Shown piece by piece: positions 59,097 to 64,000 of a stretch of 64,000 nucleotides of DNA. The DNA is taken from assembly GCF_016881005.1 (NCBI RefSeq), contig NZ_JACOPV010000016.1:104634-168633 (forward strand), given 5' to 3'. The number at the start of each line of letters is the position of its first letter. Positions within the stretch are counted from its first letter, which is position 1. The notes under the pieces were generated by a model. The model had not been told where the DNA came from, did no database searches, and saw only the letters and a program-made list of their open reading frames with translations. A program made the translations under genes and the position numbers. The DNA comes from Pseudomonas arcuscaelestis (GTDB lineage: Bacteria; Pseudomonadota; Gammaproteobacteria; Pseudomonadales; Pseudomonadaceae).

Positions 59097-61337
59097 GTGG
59101 TTGAAGTCGTGGTAAACAAAGCCGGGCCGCTTATCGGCCGCTTGGTAGTGGTCGGTCTCGGGCTCATTGGTGGCTCGTTCGCCAAAGGGCTGCGCGAAAG
59201 CGGCTTGTGCCGAGAAGTGGTCGGTGTCGACCTGGACCCACAGTCACGCAAAGTCGCGGTGGAGCTGGGCGTGGTCGACCGCTGCGAAGAAGACCTGGCT
59301 GTTGCCTGTGTCGGTGCCGATGTCATTCAGTTGGCGGTGCCGATCCTGGCCATGGAAAAGCTTCTGGCGCGGTTGGCTCAGCTTGATCTTGGCCAGGCGG
59401 TGCTGACAGATGTCGGCAGCGCCAAGGGTAATGTGGTGCGTGCTGCGCGTGAGGCTTTGGGCGAGAAACTGCCTTGCTTCGTGCCCGGGCACCCGATTGC
59501 CGGCTCCGAGCAAAGCGGGGTAGAGGCCTCCAATGCTGCGCTGTTCCGCCGCCACAAGGTCATTCTTACGCCGCTGGCTGAAACCGCACCAGAAGCCCTG
59601 GCGCTGGTCGATCGGCTCTGGCGTGCGCTAGACGCCGATGTCGAGCACATGCAGGTCGAGCGCCACGACGAAGTACTGGCGGCGACCAGCCACCTGCCGC
59701 ACCTGCTGGCCTTTGGTTTGGTCGATTCGCTGGCCAAACGCAATGAAAACCTGGATATCTTCCGTTACGCTGCCGGAGGTTTCCGCGATTTCACAAGAAT
59801 CGCCGGAAGCGACCCGGTGATGTGGCACGACATATTTCTCGCCAACCGCGAAGCTGTTCTGCGCACACTCGATACATTTCGCAGCGACCTCGACGCCTTG
59901 CGCGACGCGGTCGATGCAGGGGATGGGCATCAATTGCTGGGCGTCTTCACGCGCGCCCGGGTTGCCCGCGAGCATTTCAGTAAAATCCTGGCCCGCCGGG
60001 CCTATGTGGACGCTATGAACTCCAACGACCTGATTTTCCTGGCAAAACCTGGTGGCCAACTGTCTGGCCGAATTCGCGTACCAGGCGACAAATCGATTTC
60101 CCATCGCTCGATCATGCTGGGCTCCCTGGCCGAAGGCACCACTGAAGTCGAAGGCTTCCTTGAGGGTGAAGACGCGCTGGCGACCCTGCAGGCGTTCCGC
60201 GACATGGGCGTAGTCATTGAAGGCCCGCACCATGGCCGAGTGACCATTCACGGTGTCGGCCTCAATGGCCTGAAGCCGCCGCCGGGCCCGATCTACCTGG
60301 GTAACTCCGGTACATCCATGCGCCTGCTCTCGGGTTTGCTGGCCGCGCAACCTTTCGACACCGTGCTGACCGGCGATGCGTCGCTGTCCAAGCGTCCGAT
60401 GAACCGTGTTGCCAATCCTTTGCGGGAAATGGGTGCGGTGATCGAGACTGCAGCAGAAGGTCGTCCACCGATGACCATTCGTGGCGGTCACAAGCTCAAG
60501 GCGCTGACCTACACCCTGCCAATGGCCAGTGCCCAGGTTAAATCCTGCCTGCTGCTGGCCGGCCTGTACGCCGAAGGCAAAACAACCATCACCGAGCCTG
60601 CACCTACCCGTGACCATACCGAGCGTATGCTCCGCGGTTTCGGCTACAAGGTTGAGGTCGATGGTCCGACTGCCTCCCTGGAAGCAGGCGGCAAGCTCAC
60701 TGCGACCCACATCGAAGTGCCGGCAGACATCTCCTCGGCAGCGTTCTTCTTGGTAGCCGCGTCGATTGCCGAAGGCTCGGAGCTGGTGCTCGAGCATGTG
60801 GGTATCAACCCGACCCGTACTGGCGTCATTGATATCCTCAACCTGATGGGCGGTAGCATCACCCTGGAAAACCAGCGTGAAGTAGGCGGTGAGCCGGTCG
60901 CAGACCTGCGCGTACGCGGCGCTAAACTCAAGGGTATCGAGATTCCAGAGCACCTGGTGCCATTGGCTATCGACGAATTCCCGGTGCTGTTCGTAGCCGC
61001 GGCGTGTGCTGAAGGGCGCACCGTACTGCGCGGCGCCGAAGAGCTGCGGGTCAAGGAATCCGACCGCATCCAGGTCATGGCTGATGGCCTACTGACCCTG
61101 GGTGTGAAGTGCGAGCCGACCCCGGACGGTATCATCATTGAGGGTGGTCCGATTGGCGGCGGTGAAGTACATGGGCACGGCGACCACCGTATTGCCATGG
61201 CCTTCAGTGTTGCTTCGCTGCGTGCCACCGCGCCAATTCGTATCCATGATTGTGCAAACGTTGCTACTTCGTTCCCGAACTTCCTGTCGCTGTGCGCTGA
61301 AGTCGGGATTCGTGTTGCAGAAGAGGGCAAGTCGTGA
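59097..61337 (+). CDS. aroA: Fused prephenate/arogenate dehydrogenase and EPSP synthase (TyrA-AroA)
   Basis: This 746-aa fusion of two shikimate-pathway enzymes has residues 1-300 as the TyrA-type dehydrogenase (NAD loop GLGLIGG 20-26; HPIAGSEQSG; SHLPHLLAF). After the junction near M307 follows 3-phosphoshikimate 1-carboxyvinyltransferase (GDKS 330-333, NSGTSMRL 403-410, KRPMNRVANPLREMG, SAQVK, TRDHTE, NPTRT, DHRIAM). The GDKS/SAQVK/RDHTE/NPTR set is that of class II EPSP synthases. The start is a GTG with a modest RBS; a second GTG five codons on is possible. cmk overlaps its stop as GTGA. Confidence 0.94.
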   Translation: MVEVVVNKAGPLIGRLVVVGLGLIGGSFAKGLRESGLCREVVGVDLDPQSRKVAVELGVVDRCEEDLAVACVGADVIQLAVPILAMEKLLARLAQLDLGQAVLTDVGSAKGNVVRAAREALGEKLPCFVPGHPIAGSEQSGVEASNAALFRRHKVILTPLAETAPEALALVDRLWRALDADVEHMQVERHDEVLAATSHLPHLLAFGLVDSLAKRNENLDIFRYAAGGFRDFTRIAGSDPVMWHDIFLANREAVLRTLDTFRSDLDALRDAVDAGDGHQLLGVFTRARVAREHFSKILARRAYVDAMNSNDLIFLAKPGGQLSGRIRVPGDKSISHRSIMLGSLAEGTTEVEGFLEGEDALATLQAFRDMGVVIEGPHHGRVTIHGVGLNGLKPPPGPIYLGNSGTSMRLLSGLLAAQPFDTVLTGDASLSKRPMNRVANPLREMGAVIETAAEGRPPMTIRGGHKLKALTYTLPMASAQVKSCLLLAGLYAEGKTTITEPAPTRDHTERMLRGFGYKVEVDGPTASLEAGGKLTATHIEVPADISSAAFFLVAASIAEGSELVLEHVGINPTRTGVIDILNLMGGSITLENQREVGGEPVADLRVRGAKLKGIEIPEHLVPLAIDEFPVLFVAAACAEGRTVLRGAEELRVKESDRIQVMADGLLTLGVKCEPTPDGIIIEGGPIGGGEVHGHGDHRIAMAFSVASLRATAPIRIHDCANVATSFPNFLSLCAEVGIRVAEEGKS

Positions 61338-62017
61338 GCGTAGCGCCAGTTATCACCATCGACGGTCCAAGTGGCTCGGGTAAAGGTACCGTTGCCGGTC
61401 TTCTGGCGCGTGAGCTGAACTGGAAACTGCTGGACTCGGGTGCGCTTTATCGCCTGTTGGCGTTTGCTGCCACCAACCATGGCGTCGACCTGACCAACGA
61501 AGAGTTGCTGGTCAAGTTGGCTGCACACCTGGATGTGCAGTTTATTGCCGCCGAGCCAGGCAAGTTGCAGCAGATCATTCTCGAGGGTGAGGATGTCAGC
61601 AACGTCATTCGTACCGAAACCGTCGGTGCCGGGGCCTCGATGGTCGCCTCGCTACCTGCGGTGCGCGATGCATTGTTGCAGCGCCAGCGCGCGTTCCAGG
61701 AAGCGCCGGGGCTGATCGCCGACGGTCGCGACATGGGTACGGTGGTGTTCCCCGATGCGCCCTTGAAGGTTTTTCTGACCGCCAGCGCCGAGGAGCGTGC
61801 CCGTCGACGTTACTTGCAGTTGAAGGGCAAAGGCGAAGATGTTAGTCTGTCGAGTCTGCTAGATGAGATTCGTGCGCGCGATGAGCGTGATACCCAGCGC
61901 GCAGTGGCCCCGCTCAAACCGGCGGCCGACGCGATACAGCTGGATTCCACGGAGTTGTCCATCGAGCAGGTGTTGCAACGCATCAAGAGTGAAATCGCAC
62001 TTCGCGATATCGCCTGA
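61334..62017 (+). CDS. cmk: Cytidylate kinase
   Basis: This 227-aa P-loop kinase phosphorylates CMP and dCMP. The P-loop is IDGPSGSGKGT near 9-19, the NMP-binding stretch follows (LDSGALYRLLAF), and DGRDMGTVVFP near 132 is the CMP-contact signature of bacterial Cmk. ARRRYLQLKGKG is the lid region. The start is GTG overlapping the aroA stop, with GAGGG upstream. The gene precedes rpsA, as in most gammaproteobacteria. Confidence 0.96.
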   Translation: MSVAPVITIDGPSGSGKGTVAGLLARELNWKLLDSGALYRLLAFAATNHGVDLTNEELLVKLAAHLDVQFIAAEPGKLQQIILEGEDVSNVIRTETVGAGASMVASLPAVRDALLQRQRAFQEAPGLIADGRDMGTVVFPDAPLKVFLTASAEERARRRYLQLKGKGEDVSLSSLLDEIRARDERDTQRAVAPLKPAADAIQLDSTELSIEQVLQRIKSEIALRDIA

Positions 62018-62082
62018 TGACCAGGTAAGCAGGCAGGGGCACCAGTCAACGTCCTGTCCGCTTTCCTTTATATGAACGAAAC

Positions 62083-62124
62083 CCACATTGTCTGGAATGT
62101 GGCTGATGGGCGTATGTTTCGCCC
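62083..62124 (+). promoter_or_regulatory. Structured rpsA leader (two small hairpins)
   Basis: CCACATT/AATGTGG (62083-62089 / 62096-62102) and GGGCG/CGCCC (62108-62112 / 62120-62124) form two stem-loops, followed by A/U-rich sequence and the SD AGGA 6-7 nt before the ATG. In gammaproteobacteria the rpsA initiation region folds into several hairpins through which S1 represses its own synthesis; this leader fits that layout. Confidence 0.55.
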
Positions 62125-62142
62125 TAATTTACAGGAATTAAA

Positions 62143-63819
62143 ATGAGCGAAAGCTTTGCAGAACTCTTTGAAGAAAGCCTGAAAACCCTCAATCTTCAGC
62201 CGGGTGCGATCATCACCGGTATCGTTGTCGACATCGACGGCGACTGGGTTACCGTACACGCTGGCCTGAAGTCCGAGGGCGTCATCCCGCTCGAGCAGTT
62301 CTACAACGAAGCTGGCGAGCTGACCATCAAGGTCGGTGACGAAGTTCACGTTGCGCTGGACGCGGTCGAAGACGGCTTTGGCGAAACCAAACTGTCCCGT
62401 GAAAAAGCCAAGCGCGCCGAGTGCTGGATTGTTCTGGAAGCAGCTTTCGCCGCCGAAGAAGTGGTCAAGGGCGTTATCAACGGTAAAGTTAAAGGCGGCT
62501 TCACTGTCGACGTTAACGGTATCCGTGCGTTCCTGCCGGGCTCCCTGGTTGATGTCCGCCCAGTGCGCGACACCACCCACCTCGAAGGCAAAGAGCTGGA
62601 ATTCAAGGTCATCAAGCTGGACCAGAAGCGCAACAACGTTGTCGTTTCCCGTCGCAGTGTCCTGGAAGCCGAAAACAGCGCCGAGCGCGAAGCTCTGCTG
62701 GAATCGCTGCAGGAAGGCCAGCAGGTCAAAGGTATCGTCAAGAACCTCACCGACTACGGCGCATTCGTTGACCTGGGCGGCGTTGATGGCTTGCTGCACA
62801 TCACCGACATGGCCTGGAAGCGTATCAAGCACCCATCGGAAATCGTCAACGTTGGCGACGAGATCGATGTCAAGGTTCTGAAGTACGATCGTGAGCGTAA
62901 CCGTGTATCCCTGGGCCTGAAGCAACTGGGTGAAGACCCATGGGTTGCTATCAAAGCTCGTTACCCAGAAAGCACTCGCGTAATGGCGCGTGTTACCAAC
63001 CTGACCGACTACGGCTGCTTCGCAGAGCTGGAAGAAGGCGTGGAAGGTCTGGTGCACGTTTCCGAAATGGACTGGACCAACAAAAACATCCACCCTTCGA
63101 AAGTCGTACAAGTCGGCGACGAAGTGGAAGTTATGGTTCTGGACATCGACGAAGAGCGTCGTCGTATCTCCCTGGGCATCAAGCAGTGCAAGTCGAACCC
63201 ATGGGAAGACTTCTCTGGCCAGTTCAACAAGGGCGACAAGATCTCCGGCACCATCAAGTCGATCACCGATTTCGGTATCTTCATTGGTCTGGACGGCGGC
63301 ATCGACGGCCTGGTTCACCTGTCGGACATCTCCTGGAACGAAGTCGGCGAAGAAGCCGTACGTCGCTTCAAGAAGGGCGACGAGCTGGACACCGTCATCC
63401 TGTCTGTTGATCCAGAGCGTGAGCGCATCTCGCTGGGCATCAAGCAGCTGGAAAGCGATCCGTTCTCCGAGTACGTTCAAACGAACGACAAGGGTGCAAT
63501 CGTTAAGGGTGTTGTAAAAGAAGTTGACGCCAAAGGCGCCATCATCACCCTGGCCGACGACATCGAAGCTACTCTGAAAGCTTCCGAAATCAGCCGTGAC
63601 CGCGTTGAAGACGCGCGTAACGTTCTGAAGGAAGGTGAAGAGATCGAAGCCAAGATCATCAGCGTTGACCGCAAGAGCCGCGTAATCAGCCTCTCCATCA
63701 AGTCGAAAGACGACGCTGAAGAGAAAGAAGCCATCCAGAGCCTGAAAGAAACTGCTCCGGAAGCTGCTGATACCACCATGGCCGCGCTGCTGCGTCAGGC
63801 AATGGCCAAACAGAACTAA
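62143..63819 (+). CDS. rpsA: 30S ribosomal protein S1
   Basis: This 558-aa ribosomal protein has six S1 (OB-fold) repeats, beginning near residues 20, 105, 190, 275, 362 and 450. The first two bind the ribosome (S2) and the others mRNA, helping unfold structured or weak-SD messages. Repeats show the usual VKGxV...GxFVDL...GLLHIT pattern, for example TDYGAFVDLGGVDGLLHITD. The length equals the E. coli protein. It is followed by a strong terminator and then by insertion-sequence DNA rather than the ihfB gene expected close by. Confidence 0.97.
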   Translation: MSESFAELFEESLKTLNLQPGAIITGIVVDIDGDWVTVHAGLKSEGVIPLEQFYNEAGELTIKVGDEVHVALDAVEDGFGETKLSREKAKRAECWIVLEAAFAAEEVVKGVINGKVKGGFTVDVNGIRAFLPGSLVDVRPVRDTTHLEGKELEFKVIKLDQKRNNVVVSRRSVLEAENSAEREALLESLQEGQQVKGIVKNLTDYGAFVDLGGVDGLLHITDMAWKRIKHPSEIVNVGDEIDVKVLKYDRERNRVSLGLKQLGEDPWVAIKARYPESTRVMARVTNLTDYGCFAELEEGVEGLVHVSEMDWTNKNIHPSKVVQVGDEVEVMVLDIDEERRRISLGIKQCKSNPWEDFSGQFNKGDKISGTIKSITDFGIFIGLDGGIDGLVHLSDISWNEVGEEAVRRFKKGDELDTVILSVDPERERISLGIKQLESDPFSEYVQTNDKGAIVKGVVKEVDAKGAIITLADDIEATLKASEISRDRVEDARNVLKEGEEIEAKIISVDRKSRVISLSIKSKDDAEEKEAIQSLKETAPEAADTTMAALLRQAMAKQN

Positions 63820-63833
63820 GTTCTGCTTGGATC

Positions 63834-63866
63834 AAAAAAGGGCGGCCTTCGGGTCGCCCTTTTTTT
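63834..63866 (+). terminator. Intrinsic terminator of rpsA
   Basis: GGGCGGCC (63839 or 63840 on) pairs with GGTCGCCC around a TTCG tetraloop, flanked by A6 on the left and T7 on the right, which extend the stem. It lies 15 nt past the rpsA stop. The A/T flanks let it work in both directions. Confidence 0.93.
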
Positions 63867-63873
63867 ATGCCTG

Positions 63874-64000
63874 TGTCCCGTCCTGAATAAGGTTTACACC
63901 TCCCATCCCGAATTTCCGGAGAGTCAGATGGAGCAAGGTGTAAAGCGCACACAGCGTGATTACTCACTGTCTTTTAAATTGGCGGTGGTTGATCAGATTG
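63874..64000 (+). mobile_element. Left end of a probable IS3-family insertion sequence (cut by window edge)
   Basis: Just after the rpsA terminator the sequence TGTCCCGTCCTGAATAAGG (from 63874) begins with TGT, as IS3-family ends do, and is followed 54 nt on by a transposase-like reading frame with its own RBS. The terminal repeat boundary, the right end and any target duplication lie outside the window, so the exact left border is tentative. Confidence 0.55.
63928..64000 (+). CDS. IS3-family transposase OrfA (5' part only)
   Basis: The first 24 codons are visible: MEQGVKRTQRDYSL followed by SFKLAVVDQI. The pattern of basic residues, then Y-S-x-x-F-K-L-x-V-V, is the start of the helix-turn-helix of IS3/IS150-type OrfA proteins (HTH_8/transposase_8). 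The ATG is preceded by CGGAGAG at a good distance. Completeness, frameshifting to OrfB and activity cannot be judged. Confidence 0.6.
   Translation, partial: MEQGVKRTQRDYSLSFKLAVVDQI

Noticed and set aside
62068..63480. A 470-codon open frame antisense to rpsA
   Set aside because: It is produced by the codon bias of rpsA; the translated product shows no recognisable domain and covers the rpsA leader.
1..64000. CRISPR arrays, tRNA/rRNA genes, prophage or integrative islands
   Set aside because: No regularly spaced direct repeats, no cloverleaf or rRNA sequence recognised, and gene order is that of the conserved core; only the right edge shows mobile DNA.

Overview
The window is about 64 kb of core chromosome from a Pseudomonas, most likely of the P. 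putida group. It holds roughly 57 protein genes packed at high density with G/C-rich codon use, and I found no rRNA, tRNA, CRISPR array or prophage. The assignment rests on remembered gene order. The runs EAL/GGDEF-prc-oxidoreductase-HAD-ABC-GntR, apeB-rluA-minEDC-lpxL, betX-yjcH-actP, the NAGGN trio, mnmC-pap, fumC, undA-yciK-mupP-ubiG-mtaD-mtnA-gyrA and serC-pheA-tyrA/aroA-cmk-rpsA all match Pseudomonas order. The third RsmA-type regulator (RsmI) and the lack of a hisC copy between pheA and tyrA/aroA both point to the P. putida side.

Left part (1-13.7 kb): a c-di-GMP protein cut by the window edge, the periplasmic protease Prc, and a quinone oxidoreductase. Next comes a six-gene operon: binding protein, alkaline-phosphatase-superfamily hydrolase, two permeases, ATPase and HAD phosphatase. 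It faces a GntR/UTRA regulator whose promoter carries a perfect palindrome. I read this as an organophosphorus uptake-and-hydrolysis system with unknown substrate. A large MscS-type channel and a 54-aa membrane protein follow.

Middle (13.8-35 kb): ApeB, RluA, the MinCDE division-site system, envelope genes (LpxL, patatin, an MlaA-like protein coupled to a secreted alpha/beta hydrolase, a GH17 glucan enzyme), glycine-betaine binding protein BetX, acetate permease ActP with its small partner, a DUF3309 peptide, a short-chain dehydrogenase (SDR), YnfA, RsmI, YheU, and the three-gene cassette for the osmolyte NAGGN.

Right part (35-64 kb): MnmC, polyphosphate:AMP phosphotransferase, a DMT exporter, fumarase C, DUF2059, BolA, TrhO, a DsbA-like protein overlapping an ABC exporter, a GGDEF/EAL protein followed by UndA (1-undecene-forming oxidase), YciK, MupP, UbiG, the methylthioadenosine salvage pair MtaD/MtnA, GyrA, and the serC-pheA-tyrA/aroA-cmk-rpsA aromatic amino acid/translation operon. 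The last ~130 bases, after the rpsA terminator, look like the left end of an IS3-family insertion sequence.

No intergenic stretch exceeds 300 bases; the longest (10364-10655, 53870-54148, 22354-22596) are regulatory. At least six REP-like dyads sit between genes. The best items for follow-up are the organophosphorus operon with its paired operators, an MtnA that lacks the family's catalytic cysteine, UndA beside a c-di-GMP protein, a divergent RsmI with its start region in a possible hairpin, and terminator-like structure in the prc leader.
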